From contig NC_092193.1 of assembly GCF_043641665.1 (NCBI RefSeq), forward strand, positions 2,155,001 to 2,219,000: a DNA stretch of 64,000 nt. The letters run 5' to 3'. Every line of letters starts with the position of its first letter. The first letter of the stretch is position 1. Below the pieces are notes generated by a model, which was given only the letters and a program-made list of their open reading frames with translations, was not told the origin of the DNA and did no database searches. The position numbers were made by a program, and so were the translations under genes. Positions 49,631-64,000 of the stretch are shown in pieces. Source of the stretch: Enoplosus armatus (taxonomy: Eukaryota > Chordata > Actinopteri > Centrarchiformes > Enoplosidae).

Positions 49631-52600
49631 TCACTGGCGTCTCAGGAGTTTGGAGAAGAATCCAGAAGAGGCCGGCTTGTCACTCTTGACTTGAGCTTCC
49701 TCTTTGGCCTGGGCCTTCTCCTCTCCCAGCCCCAGCTCCCCCTCCAGTTGCTCCAGCTCCGACTGGTCCAGCAGCTCAAAGTCCTCCACTTCGCTGTCCG
49801 ACTCCTCAGCCAGCTCCAGCAGCCTGGTGGACTCTGGGAGTCTTGACCGCCCCGAGTCTTCGCGCAGCGCCGTGAAGCCGACCGCTGCTTCTATTCTCTC
49901 CTGGATGGCGGCTGTGACAGCGGCGGCGATGGCGTCGCCCGCCATCTGGTTGACTAATTCGAGGGCTTTGTCGACAGCTTGGTCTTTGTGAGGACAGGGC
50001 GTATGCTTGGATTTGATTGGCTGATGGGGCTGAGGTGGAGGCGAGGGAAGGCCGAGGCTGAGGTCGTCGTCGTCGTCGCCATTAGTTGTTGCGCCGTTGT
50101 CAAGTGAGGGGAACTCTGGAAGGCCACCAGTAAACGCTTCCTCTCTGTCCAGGTCTGTGAGGTTGAGGTAAAAAGAAAGAGTTTTTAAAAAGCTGGTCAT
50201 TTATTATATTCTACATTACTGATACTGTGAAGGATGAACAGACAGAAAGTTGAGTGCATAAAAACTGGATATTGATAAAACAGAAGATAAAGCAGTAAGC
50301 TCATTGTGCTTGACATTAAAAGCATACAGTAATAAGATATGAGTGTGTGGAGGAGAACTTATAGATGTTCATATGTTTGTAAGAGTGTGAGATTTTGTTT
50401 GTCTTGTTTGCTAAAACAACTCAATATGTGAACCCCCACAGCCACAACCATTAAACTGATGTGCGTCTATGTTTCTAAACCTCCACTCTTGAAATCCAAT
50501 ATCTTCATTTTAAAGCACAGCGTCCATCTGTAGGACGGTGTTCAGCTGACAAACGTACCCTCTGAGTTCTCAGTCTGCGGTGTGTGTCCTTCTGACAGGT
50601 TGAAAGTACCGTTGTCCGTCCACGTCACGTCAGACACCTCTGTGTCCGATACAGACATTTCCTTACACACTGTGGAGTCGAGCTGCAGGAGGGAAACACA
50701 TGGAGACGTCAGATTTTAGAGTGCAAACAACAGGCAGAAATCATCGATTTAAAACTGCAATAAATGTACATTCACACCTTTTTGTACATTACTGTGAAAA
50801 AACAGGGACTTAAAGTCCTGCTAGTATGATGACTCATCCATCTGCATTACTTCATTTATAAAATGATGATATAAAGCAGTGCTTCCCAACCTGGGGGTCC
50901 TGACCCCCATCAGGGGTCGCCAAAGCTCCATGTGGTGTCATGAAGGCCTCTTCATTTAAAAGTGTAAGAATATTTATATATATAAAATATAATATACATG
51001 CATTAATTAATTTCTGTGAAGAAGACAACTAAATTTAAGGGTTATTTCAGAAGTTAAAATCTTTATTTATTTATTATACAGCCAGGCTGCTTGACTATTA
51101 AAACGTATGTGTGATAGTGAAATTAATAGGAAATCATAATACAGACATAGAGCTGTGTTCCTAAAAATACAAGGAAAAATGGTCTTAAACACAGGAAATA
51201 GTCTATTCAGAATGTCATACAAATGAATAAATAAAGATATTTCAAAAGAAGTAGGCTACTTTTCCCTTATTTATGTGTGTGGGGGTCGTCAGTGTATATA
51301 CAAAGGTAAAATTGGGGTCCCTTAAGAAAAAGGTTGGGAACCACTGATATAAAGAATCCAAATCTTGAGACTTTTGAGGGAAACTCGCTCAGTGAATCTA
51401 ATCTGTAACCAGGTGTTTGGCTTTAAGAGCATCTTTTTGGCCTTGATGCTGATGTGGATCATGTGTCCTGAATTAGCTTTAACTGGACCCTGTCGGTCCA
51501 CAGGGGCATAATCAGGTTGAGATGAGATGATCAGCCAACCTTGGGAAACATGGATGAGAGGTCCGACTCGATGCCCTCTCTCTCAGTCTGAGCCTGCATG
51601 ATTCTCCTCTCTGAAAGGAAGGAAACATGAATGCGACTGATTTCGTTTTCTAATTCAATATTGGATACAAAAAGTAAAGAAAAATCACCTAACCCTAACC
51701 CTATTGATCCTCAAAAGTTATAGACCCTGATGTCTTGTCTACCCTCTGTTAGCAGCAAAGGGTTTCCATGAAAGGGTTAAAAAGTTAAATGAACCACACA
51801 CTTACTGGCCTTTTTAGTGATATATCTTAATATAAGAAAACAACTTTACATTACTGTAAAGGCATAATATAAAATATTTTTATGTTTAAATATCTGTAAT
51901 ACTAGTATTGCTACGTGATAAAATGCAAGAGAGATTTATGTTTTTTTAACATTTTCAGTTCGTTTGGAATAAATAGAGGACAAAAATTATTTCACTAACG
52001 TGTGATCTCTATAATGTTTAGCACTAACATAATGAAAACATATAACATAATGACATGTTTCATAGTTACCATGGTTCTCCTTGATTTTCTGAAGGAACTC
52101 CCCGATGCCAAAGTCCAGCTTCTGCAGAACTGGCTCCAGCCACAAACCAACCTCGTGAGATGAAATCAGAGGCCACAGGAAAACGCCCAGCACTGCAGAG
52201 AGGGGTCACCCACCACCAAAATAAGGGAAAATTACTGTTGGTTTGCCATAAAAGCAGTGCTTTGATATCTCTCATCATTGTTATGCTGATGACACACAGT
52301 TATAGCTCTCATTTAAGTGTCATGACTCCTTAAAGATAGTCACCATTATTATGAGTACTAACCCTAACCCTTCCAGTGGCAGAAAGAATAAATTGATGCT
52401 TTCTATGAAGTTACTGTGGAATCATATCTTTGCGTCACTACTGCTGACCAAAACAAAGACAATGAGCACAGTGAGCTAGATGGACAAAGTTTATATCTTA
52501 GCTTCCAACTAAACCAAAACCAGGATAACAAACATGCAGCCACCCTGCAGCTGTACTGGATATGCTAGTCTAAGCATGTAAATCATTTTCTTTAGCATGA

Positions 52601-55600
52601 TAGAAATGGTCTCTTCATGTGCAAAACTTGAGTTTACTCACCTAGAATATACGAGATAACGATCCCTGGAATGTAGCGTCCTAAGACAGCAAAGAAGGTG
52701 CAAAAACTGCAAACCAGCAGGCAAAACTGGAAGAGAAAGAGAGCAAAGAGAATGACTGATGTAGTTCTTTTCTACTGTCTGTCTACTGTCGAACTTCTCA
52801 AAGCAAATAAGCATTTTCCTTAAATGTTGAACTATTCCTTTAAAATGCAGCGAATGATCACATGGTCACCCTGGTCGTGGAGGAATTGTTTTATAAAAAT
52901 GTCATCGAGCAGGATGGCCAGCTCCTGCCTTATCTGATGGAGCTGATGGTCAAATGGCATAAAAGAATTTAGAAAAACACAAACCGAATGTAATTTTGCT
53001 ATAAGTGCATTTAGAGCTGATGAATGCAGCCTCACCACGTGTCTCCAATATATTGTGGATCAAATTTCGACAACTGCATGGATTAATTCTTGAAACATTG
53101 TCAGAAACAGGCTTCTTTGGACTATTTATTCCAGTTTAAAAGCCGGGACAGGTCCATCACTTCCTGAACCTGCTGTGATGAAATCTCTATGTACAAACAC
53201 ATGCATTCTCCGCTTTATTGCGGTAACTCAGCTACAGCTGAGGTTCGTCCGGGTCGTCTGCTGCCTCTGCCTCACCTTGCCTGGGTTTTGCTGTTTGAAA
53301 GCCGACGTCTCCTGGAGGAAGAGTTTGAGGGAGTCGCTGAGCTGAGGTCCAGTCCCAGACCGGCTGTCCTGGCCTGAGTCAATGATCTCCCAGCTACAAG
53401 AAAAGACAGGCAGAAGCACTGTCAGTCATCATCATGGTAACTCACCTTGACAGTGCGTGTCGCCGCTAAAAGTCTCGGGGAGGAGGTCAGGTGGACAGTT
53501 GAGCATACAGACTGTCTGACACAACAGGCATTGGCCGACTCATAGAGACCATCTTGTTATTTAAAACAGATTTTTTTTGGCCAGCAGTAACAAGCTGTAA
53601 ACACAACACTGACATATCATCACTAATAATTGCTTATTCACACGTCCAGCAGATACACGGCAACGTTATCATGCATTTGGAGCCATTTCTGGCCACCTGA
53701 TGAATGTAAGTCCAACCTTCACTCTCCAGAAACACTGCTGATGAAAGCGATGAGACTGAACCTTACAGGCTGAAAAGAGTTACGTGTTGCCTCTGAAAAC
53801 TACGCTGATTCATCATTGATGAAATTTAGTCCAAGAAAAAAGCCAGTCCAACGCAAATGTCATGGTCTAAATTAAGAAGCCGACAATATAACGGGCAAGA
53901 TGACTAAACGGACAGGTGGCAGATGGTACGGGAATGTGAGAGTGCTTTCCATGCTGTGGCACCGCCGGGAATTCTGGGCCACCTGGTAAGGTATGAAACT
54001 TTCCCCTCCAGCTTGAGGGTTCCCAAAAATCACCTCCTGTTTAAGCTCTACTATCAGCCCTCGTGCTCACTTCACATAAAACTGCTATAAAAGGCACACA
54101 GGTGGCTCATGTGTAGGTCATGCGCAATAAATAGATTTTTAGGCAACCAGAGTCCTGCTCCCTCTCTTAGCTGGCGTCTGTTCTGACTAGCTGTGACGGG
54201 TTTAGTCATTGCATCTACCACTGTACAGTAACAAAAGATAAAACAAATATTAATTTGTTAGCATTCAAGAACAACATACAGCATTATGTTTACCGATCAA
54301 ACCAAATGACTCAACCTGACAATGTAACAGTGGACAAGGTAACTGCCTCAACAGCCTTCAGCAGATTAAATGACAAAGTACTAAATCTAAGTCCAACAGA
54401 GGATGGAAACTACATGTCGTGTGAAAGCAGCTGCCGTGGAAACAGCTGGTGTGAAATCACCATGGAGATCTGGTTAACACAGCTGTGAGGTTCCTGTGCT
54501 AATTGGACGATGTGTGACTGTGGTCTTTCAGGGGGTGTTAGCATAGTGAAGAGGTCCAGTGTGATGTGATTGTTTCTCCCTAAGAAGGACAGGTAATATG
54601 TTCCAAAGTGAGTTAACCACTATATATGATATAATGACTGTAAAGTGATCTGAATTTAAAGATTTTCCTAAACTGTTTTTTAGGTTTTATATGATTTATT
54701 ATTGCACATTCCAAGCACACCAGCTATTTCAAAGTGACTGATATTTATATCCCATAATATTGCTTTTGTGCGGAGTCTAAACATATGAAGCCAATTAACT
54801 AACTAACTTAGATCCCAGTCAGCTGTTATCAAAGTGCCACCTAACATAGAATTGTTTGTGGAACAAAGTGCATTATTTACATTTCCAGGAAGAGATCAGA
54901 TTTAATGTGGTGTTTCTGACACATTCCAGATTTATCTCTCCCGCTGGCAGCTCTGAAGGAAAAGTTTTGGCATTCAAAATGGTGGAAATTAGCATCTGTT
55001 GGCAGCTTGTTGGCAATGACGGAAATCCTGTTAAGCAACACTCTTTCCCCTGGTCAGTTTTCCTCCCCACACACAGCTGTTTAACTCCATATTCAGCTTT
55101 ATCTCACTGCCTCACAAACACGACATTAAACTAAACTTTTCTGCATACCAAGCCACCAACTGCAAAAACAATTAGAGTTAAGATAAAAAATTACTTGAAA
55201 GCTAGTAGTTGATTAACCTGTCAGGGTCATCCAGCTTTGATATGTTGGCAAAGAAGATTTAAATGCCCTCAGATTTAGATTTAGATTGCACTCCTGTTAC
55301 ATTGTCAGACTCGTAATGCACAGTTTCTACTCTTCCTTTTCAAAACCTACGTTACCCACAATGCAACTTGACTCGATTCACTGTACAAATCTGGGTGTGT
55401 TGTGCTAGAAGTAGCTAATGTAGCGTAAAGCATTTTCAATATTGTAGTCTTCAGCCCAAATCAGCGCTGAGGAAAAGTCAGGGGATCACCAAAGTCATTA
55501 ACGTCCATCGTCTGGGGACCATAAATGTCTGTAGAAAACTTTGTGCCGATCGATCTCGTAGATGTTGAGATATTTAGCCAAATAATCACCAAAGTCATTA

Positions 55601-57420
55601 CAATTTATTCTCTGGGAACCCTGAATGTTATCTTACATCATGTATCGGCTAGGCAGCCAGGAACGAGCACGCGAGGCCACGAGAAGCTACAGTATCTCAT
55701 ATACACCCACCACCCCTCCCACCTGACCCAAACATCCAGCCTTGTCTCACATAACCCTTACGACTAAAGGTCAACCCGCTGCTCCCCTCTCGACTTCCAG
55801 GCACATGCCCCCAGCAGGAGGCTGTTTTCAAGGGAAACATGATGGGTCGAACATGTGACAGCGATACTGTGAAGTGGAGTAAGGGATGGACGGAATAAGC
55901 ATTTCCCTGTTCCACGAAAGAGAGACGTCTCCCTGGAAAGTCTTCACAGTTTCACCACATCACAGATCACCTGGAGTGTGGAAGAGGTGACAGGGTTTAA
56001 AGCCATGGACGGATGAAAGTTTGGCCACGTTCAGAAATGAGAAACCCCATTTAAAATAAAACTACAACATCTGGTAAGATAGTGTGAATTTGGTACAATC
56101 TGAATGGACAAAAGGCGGCCAATCAGAGACAAATATTTACTGTGATCAGGACATTTTTCAGCCCCTCTGTCACACGTCTGCGCTCCACGAACACTTCGGA
56201 TACTGAGAAGCGAAGATATCATGTTTCATTCCAGATCATTACAGACCACCACTGACCTACACCACCGGTGTGTCAATCAATCCGTCAAGAAGGTTTTTTT
56301 TCACCATAGTCTGAAGACTTCATCACTCCAACAGAAAAATGTCCAACTTTCAACAGAGAACTTGTCACGTCAGAGGGCGGCAGGAGGGGGAGGAGGGTGG
56401 CGGCAGCACATGAGCAGCTGTCGGGCCGATATCACTTTTTACCCAATCAGTAATCTCTGAAAACACACAGGGAGCAGCATGTCTGAGCCTCTAACAAGCC
56501 CGGTGACGGCGCTTTAAAAATAGAGCAAGACAAACAATGCGAGGAATGGCGGCAAAAACATCTCAGCTCGTCACTTGTGATTAGGAAGGAGGGGGGCGTA
56601 AATATGTTTACCCACCTGTCTGTGCGGGTGTATACCACAGAATCCCTGACTCTGACAACTAATACCTGTTTATGTTCTGCGTACAGCCTCATATAGAGTG
56701 AGCTGACATTAATGGAGTGAGAAAAGTCCTCGGCTGGTCAAATTTACAGTTAATGCCTTCGCAAAAGGCCAGTCTGCATGTGTCTGCCCAAGACTCAAAG
56801 CCAAAAGCTACAGGTAATATAAGACGCCAGTGTTATGGACAAATGGGGAGCGATGACGCAATGACGCATACTGCTTTCCAAGTACATCCAAGTCGTGTTG
56901 TTCGTGTTGTTGATCTGTTTAGGCCGTTTGAAATTGAGAGTTAAATGCGTATACGTTTTTATAGGTACGTATAAATAACAATATATATGTTTTTTTTGCG
57001 TGAACCAACTTCCCTCGACATGAGTTGAGGTCATAAAGTACGTACGTCAAACACAGATTGCACAAACAAGAACAAGATTGCAATCCACTATGTGAGTCGT
57101 GTCAAAAGGTTCAGTTCACCAAAAACACCAAAATGAAGCATTTTCTCAGTTACCACTTCTCTTTCCAGAACTATTTCTTCAGTTGGTTTGTTTCAAAATG
57201 TTCAATTCTTTAAGCACCACGAACAAATTTCCATTTACATCCATTGATTTGTAGTGGAAGAAATCTCTGAGGCATAAATCTCAAAACCAAGATATAATTT
57301 TTTGTGATTTGGGTGGACAGACCCTTTAAAGAAACAAAAGAAGTCTTCCCTACTTTCCTAACTAGAACACACGCAGCTCCAGTCATACCTCAGTCCTGCC
57401 CCACGGTCTTCAGGAGACAT
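49631..57420 (-). CDS. retreg1: Reticulophagy regulator 1 (RETREG1/FAM134B), short isoform, seven exons
   Basis: ER-phagy receptor that bends ER membrane with a reticulon-homology domain and binds LC3/GABARAP. Exons read on the minus strand: 57420-57389 (ATG), 53393-53276, 52726-52642, 52192-52070, 51610-51540, 50682-50559, 50154-49631 (TGA). Phases agree and give 358 residues, like the human short isoform (356). The start [15 protein letters not shown] parallels the human short form. Exon 53393 gives [15 protein letters not shown]. Exons 52726 and 52192 give the second hydrophobic hairpin ([27 protein letters not shown]) and [10 protein letters not shown]. Exon 50682 has the Ser-rich [20 protein letters not shown] block. 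The last exon holds the LIR core [14 protein letters not shown] and ends FFSKLLRRQ. Exons for the long isoform (first hairpin) were not found before 64000. They may lie further right. Confidence 0.95.
50155..52641 (-). other. retreg1 introns 3-6
   Basis: Introns 50155-50558, 50683-51539, 51611-52069 and 52193-52641. Only the second holds a clear mobile element, the hAT MITE. The others are A/T-rich with no recognised feature apart from short CCCTAA words near 51691 and 52362. Confidence 0.6.
50877..51346. mobile_element. Non-autonomous hAT-type MITE with exact 8-bp target duplication
   Basis: It begins CAGTGCTTCCCAACCTGGGG and ends AAGGTTGGGAACCACTG, inverted termini of hAT type. It is flanked on both sides by ATATAAAG (50869-50876 and 51347-51354), an exact 8-bp duplication as made by hAT transposases. 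It is 470 bp long with no coding capacity and lies in a retreg1 intron. Confidence 0.88.
53394..57388 (-). other. retreg1 intron 1 of the short isoform (4 kb)
   Basis: No internal exon was recognised. It contains a copy of the dispersed GATCACCAAAGTCATTA repeat at 55470-55630. Open frames on the plus strand (for example at 54255 and 54856) have no family resemblance. Confidence 0.55.
55470..55630 (+). repeat. Dispersed fish repeat copy (GATCACCAAAGTCATTA module, duplicated)
   Basis: GGAAAAGTCAGGGGATCACC and GGGGACCATAAATGTCTG are followed by GATGTTGAGATATTTAGCC and then a second ATCACCAAAGTCATTACAA module. Same family as 30780-31280. Confidence 0.65.
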
Positions 57421-59064
57421 CTCAAGAGCTTCAGGTACCTTCACAAGGTTTGACGACACTATTAAAGGCAGCCAGTTACTGGATATTCGAGATGATACTT
57501 TGGCGAGGCAAGAAGCAAGAGACAGCTAGAAATTGTCTTTGCAGCAAAAAAACGGCGGCACAAACTCAGGTTCGAGCCAAACTCAGGTTCGAGGTTTTAC
57601 GTGCCGCACGGCGCGAGAGCAGCTTGTGTTTATCCTCAATGAAGCCCTGGTTGGAGTATTTCAAGCGGCCTCGGCTAAAAATAACTCGGTCACACTACAT
57701 TCCTACTGCCATCAGGAGGACAGAGGGATGGGGTTGGGGAGGGGGGGTAGACACAGCAACACCCTCCACCAACACCACCCCACCAACACCACCAACCTCC
57801 CAAACACACCTCCTCTTGTGTCAGTGACAACGTTGTTTCTATGTTGATGATGGTGTTTCCTAAACAACAGTCGTTGAAAAAGTTTCACATTTAGGTAAAT
57901 AGAGTTAAATTAGTGAGAGTTAGATGAGAAGATTGATACTACTTTAAAATCAGGGTGATAAATACAAAGCTAATAAACATATTTCCCTTCACTTCTGTCT
58001 ATATCTACGTATATTTATATAGTCCTACAAACTGAACTACTTCCAAAGAAAAGTGAAAAATCAGAGAACAGACTCACTGCACTAGAATAAACAAATAAAT
58101 ACTTGATTTTCTAAAATATGTGAAACATGAGGTATGGATGATGGTATAGCAGTGGACGTTACCACACATATACTTTCTTGGAAACTGCACAAAGTTCTAG
58201 CTCTCAGATGCTGCGCAGATGGTCCAGGGTTCGTTTTACGGCAAACATAATGTTCAGTAAACAGGACATTAAACAGGAGAATAAACTGATCCAGAATTGG
58301 AGATTACCACAAAACAACTAGCCAAAGCGTTGGCTGATATTTCAAAATCTTTCCGTCAGTTTCCGCCACCACTTCAATCAGCACAGTTACAGTCATTCTG
58401 TCTACGTAGGATCAGACAGCTCAAGTGTGACGCTGCAATGTTTTCCAGATGCAGAAGGAAGAACTTAAAAATTATAAAAAATAAAATCAAAACGGTTTAT
58501 CGATGGATGTAGACATGTGTTGAATTTCACTATAAAGGTACATTATTTGCCTCAGGAGAGAGAAATGTAAATCCTCCATATTAAAAGCTTGTTTCTATCT
58601 TCAGAAAACCAATGAGCTCTTTTCATGGAGCCACTCACTTACATCAGCTTGTTGGTGCTTACTATATGTACGATAACGATTGTCAGCAGGTTGTAAACTT
58701 TAATCTGCAAATTAGAAAATAGTTTAATATTGTTTATATTTTGTGACACATTTTTCAGTAAATATTTTCTTAAAGATGAACCACTTGGTCAAACACATTT
58801 CAATTTACAACCATTTTAAGATGAAAAAGATTTTGACACCATGACTCTTGTTTATGTATGACTTGATGACGTCATTTGACTGTGATGAAACACTTGTGGC
58901 TGGTTTGTTGTGTTGTTTTCCACCAGTCGACCTCCGTCCAATCAGAGGGTTCGCTCTGACGCACACCCCCACCGTGTCAAGTGATCTGATTGGCTCGACT
59001 GCTTCATGTCACACCTCTGAATCAGTTCCGTCAGTGGAGAAACAGCTGAGTCACACACAGTAAT

Positions 59065-59093
<29 letters not shown>
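59065..59093 (+). repeat. (CA)n microsatellite
   Basis: About 14 CA units. Confidence 0.93.
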
Positions 59094-59096
<3 letters not shown>

Positions 59097-60906
59097 GCTC
59101 AGGTTTCACAACTCTTAAGACACTTTGTGTTTGTTGTGGGAACAAACAGCAGCACAGCGAGCTTTTCCTCGAAGCCACAAAACACCAGATCCATTTAAAG
59201 TCAGGTGACGTTCGTCCACGTGTAGGAATGTCTGGTCTTTTTCATATTCATGGTTAAAGATGATGATCAAGCTCTATATGTGTTTTCAGTGATGCAGGTT
59301 ATAGTGACATCATTTATTTAAATCAGGATCTAACTTTCCTGAAACCTAAGAACAAAGAAAAACAATCACAATCCAACAAGTCAACAACATAGTTTTTTCC
59401 AGAATGAGTAAGTAAAATAATGTATTCAAATGACTGTTTTCTAGTGAGCCACCTCTGCGGTCGAGGTTTAGTCAAATACAAAAACTACTGGAACTACTAA
59501 AAGAGACAGATCAAGATGGCTAAAAGAAACCAGCTTTGGGAGGAAACAGGATGCGAACCATCTTCTGTGACACTTTGTTGACCTATAAAACAGAGAAGAT
59601 TCATTGGCTGATCTAAAATAGAAAACACTGTCAATATCTGTCTATATATATCTATGTATAGATAGATATATATATGGAAGATATGTATAGCTCAGTTATG
59701 GAATCGGTTACTTGATATGGAAGAAAGTAGGCTGAAGATATTTATATGATTGGCTCTTGGTCAAGAGATGAATGTTTGTTTGTTCAGAGAATCTGTGTTT
59801 GCTCAGTAAAAAAAGCAATGCACTTATGATATACGGACTAAAACAAAACTTTTAGCATTTAGGGTGATAAAAAGTGAAGGTGGTACTGAGAAATGTGTTG
59901 CATATAATTTATGTAAAAAGCAGCTGAGACCTGGTATTTTACCAGATCTGGAAGAAGAAAAGCATATTTGACTGATATAGAAAATGAGCTCCATTTTGTT
60001 TACTGTTGCCCTTTTCACTTTGTTTAGTAAAATAAAAGCACGTATTGATTTTGTAAATATGGATGATGCACAAAGACTGAGTTGGCTGTTCACATATGAA
60101 ACATTTGGATAAGTTAGTTACTTGGAGAAAGTCTGGGAGATGAGAGTTTATCAGGATAAACTGTAGGTACGGTAAGACGTATGTCTTAGCGGACCAGATG
60201 TTTGACATGACGAAGAAATGAAAACTAAACGAAACTTGCTATGTTTACCTTCATCACACACACACACACAGTCACAACAGGGAGGGACCCTGTTGGTTCA
60301 AACATCCCAGCTGTCGGCTCGTATTTTGGGTCAGCAGCTAAGCCTTCGACTGAGACTTGCTCTGAGCCTGATGTACAATTACCCACAAGACACCTCTGAC
60401 AGACAACAGCAGGTGACAACAACACAATCCCACCCTGCTGGCCAAATGTCACAGCGGCCTGGGGGCTGAGATGCATGCGGCATAAACCACAACGTCCCCG
60501 GTTTGAATCTGATCAGGGACCTTTGGTGCACAGAGATAAATTAGAAAACTTAGAAGGACGAAGGATAAGACAGCCGGGTGCACTCCTTATGAAACTCACA
60601 TTGTTTGAAGACAAAGGAGCTTTGCTAAGACAACGTACACTTTTTTTTTCCACCATTGTAACTTCATTGTGTGGTCTTTTGTCTTATGAAGAAATGAGCC
60701 CCATATGAGAAAGTAGGCCTAATAAAACTGACAACTGCTCTTTTTGAATTAACTTTATTACAGAAACCATTCTGAAGACTTTATCAATACTGACGCCATC
60801 TTTAACTCATCTCCCTCTGATTATTGTTCTTATTGTGAGATAGAAACCCAGCTGGGGTTTGTGTGTCTTTATACCCAGACACCCTGTGAGTCGCCCCTGA
60901 CCTGGA

Positions 60907-60928
60907 CCCCCCCCCCCCCCCCCCCCCC
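60907..60928 (+). repeat. Poly-C run of 22 bases
   Basis: A homopolymer of C with further C runs at about 61047-61058 and 61125-61132. Runs like this are prone to assembly and length errors. Confidence 0.9.
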
Positions 60929-62216
60929 ACTGTCAGTTATATAACTCAGATGTGTTGCATCCAGCCTGGCGCCCACAAATCCCTGTCACCTCCACTGAAT
61001 CCCCCCGAGCCTTCAGGGCCGGCAGCTGCATCGCGTAACGGACAACCCCCCCCCCCAACACACACATACACACACAATTACTTTCAAAATGAGGGCAGGA
61101 GTGTGAACCAGGCGACCGATGTGACCCCCCCCCATCACCTCCACCACTCAGCCACACTCCAGACTGAGTCGGCCAAATGGGTCAGAAATTACAGCGACAC
61201 GGACCGTTTATCAAGTACAAGAGCAACATATATTCATTCTGAGCAGGTTGTTGTGTATCTGTTCTTATAATAATGATATTAATAATAAATACTTGTATAA
61301 GCATTTTCAAAGCATTATTACAAAGAGGTTTTTACAGATATGGAAATTATAATCCTCCTGCGCTCACTGTGCGTGCAGGTGCACAGCTGTGCAGCCAGCT
61401 GACTTCCAATAAAGGTTGAAGACAACAGATTGCCTTTCAGGTAAACAACTGTGAAACTGTGACAACAAGACTCACAGGGTTCAATAAACTATCATAGTCT
61501 CTTATTATGGTCTTCTAGACCATGGGAAAAAGCTAGTAAGTGGACCTTGAGTTGAGATTGATATGTCAAACAGCTGTTTTTCAAGTTTTTTTGAAAAGTA
61601 ATGAACCTAAATATAAATCAGCTGCATATGAGCTAAACATTACCCCACCCAAAGCAACATTTTGAGTCTGCGCTCACTCTGCTGTTTAAGGTTATGTGTG
61701 GGGTTTCTGAAGTCTTTCACTTTGTCACCTGAACAAACTGGATGTGCTCAGGCTCCACCAAGTGGTAAAAGTTCAAATGTGAGGATTCTGACAGGATGAC
61801 AAACACACAGAGACACAACAACACAAGAGAAATGATGACGGTGTGTAAAATCCACCAAGAAACAGGGACTATAAATGTGTTGTTTGTTTCGTAGATGTTA
61901 AATATGAGGGTGGCACATTTAGCATTATTTATATTTTTGAGGCTAAATACCCAGTTCTCTGTTATCTGTCCGAAAAAGTAAAAACTTGGAACAACTTGAC
62001 TGAAAACCAGTTCCTCACAAGCCGCTGCAGCATGCGTGAAATTAGATCAGATGTGACTGAATCATGAATGTAGCCTGTTCATAAAAAGCATCAAACACAC
62101 GTCAACATATATGCATTCATCTATTGAACATGCTCTGAACACAGTATCAGTAAGAGGGAGTTATCTAAGGGCATGAATGCAGCACTGCTCATAGTATGTA
62201 CATGTATGTACATATA

Positions 62217-63833
<1,617 letters not shown>

Positions 63834-64000
63834 TGTATATATATATATAAACAGCTAATGATTACTTTAATTACTGTTTGATCTATTGATTCTTTTGTGA
63901 TTCATCGACAGTTGGTTGGGCAAATGTACGCCTTGTTGACGTCTTCCCTGCCTCCGATAAAGAGCAACACACCGCCTACCTAACGTTTGGACTGCCTTTC
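63834..64000. other. Right edge of the window
   Basis: Short TA-rich run, then unique-looking sequence. No feature was recognised. Confidence 0.5.

Larger units (their letters stand above)
57421..62214. other. Region upstream of the retreg1 short first exon
   Basis: No gene was recognised. The retreg1 short promoter must lie just to the right of 57420. Content includes a (CA)n run (59065-59093), runs of C (60907-60928 and others to 61135) and a solo arm of the palindromic repeat (about 61529-61555). Confidence 0.5.

Noticed and set aside
49704..49991. Serine-rich plus-strand open frame
   Set aside because: Antisense to the last retreg1 exon, whose LIR motif settles the strand.
57450..57847. 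Plus-strand open frames of 125 and 104 residues
   Set aside because: Pro/Thr-rich low-complexity end, no family and no splice context. They lie beside the retreg1 first exon on the other strand.

Overview
The window is a piece of a ray-finned fish genome, most likely a spiny-rayed (percomorph) teleost. The evidence is vertebrate multi-exon genes with GT-AG introns that are short compared with mammals, very long (TG)n tracts, and several dispersed repeat families typical of acanthomorph fish, including a Tc1 transposon and a hAT-type MITE. No bacterial, viral or CRISPR features were seen.

Layout. (1) 1-15.5 kb, plus strand: the 3' two thirds of an unconventional myosin-X gene (myo10), from the IQ motifs to the stop codon, in 20 exons whose splice phases all agree, followed by a long 3' UTR. 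(2) 18.7-28.3 kb, minus strand: complete coding region of marchf11, a membrane RING-CH ubiquitin ligase, in four exons. Its largest intron carries a tandem array of degenerate palindromes. (3) 28.3-33.8 kb: non-coding spacer with dispersed repeats. (4) 33.8-38.1 kb, minus strand: complete znf622 (REI1/ZPR9 family) in six coding exons, with probable non-coding 5' exons up to about 39.65 kb. (5) 40.3-44.5 kb, minus strand: a lineage-variable insert holding a GIMAP/AIG1-like GTPase gene with a broken frame, a decayed GIMAP fragment, and an unfamiliar three-exon small gene with a myristoylation-type N terminus. (6) 49.6-57.4 kb, minus strand: retreg1 (FAM134B), the ER-phagy receptor. All seven exons of the short isoform are present, including its private 32-bp coding first exon. 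(7) 57.4-64 kb: repeat-rich spacer ending in a nearly full-length Tc1-like element with a broken transposase.

The set MYO10/MARCHF11/ZNF622/RETREG1 is the group found together on human chromosome 5p15.1. The marchf11-znf622-retreg1 block keeps the human order and orientation, but myo10 lies at the opposite end and is inverted, so it is convergent with marchf11. The four conserved genes share no pathway; they are linked by old synteny. The GIMAP-type cluster sits between znf622 and retreg1, which are direct neighbours in human.

I found no convincing evidence of a wholly new biological system. The best leads are the unrecognised three-exon gene at 40.7-41.5 kb, whose exon 1 and upstream region resemble those of the neighbouring GIMAP-like gene; the palindromic array in marchf11 intron 1; and the relocation of myo10. 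Exon coordinates were worked out by hand from frame continuity and GT/AG sites. They were not checked against transcripts.
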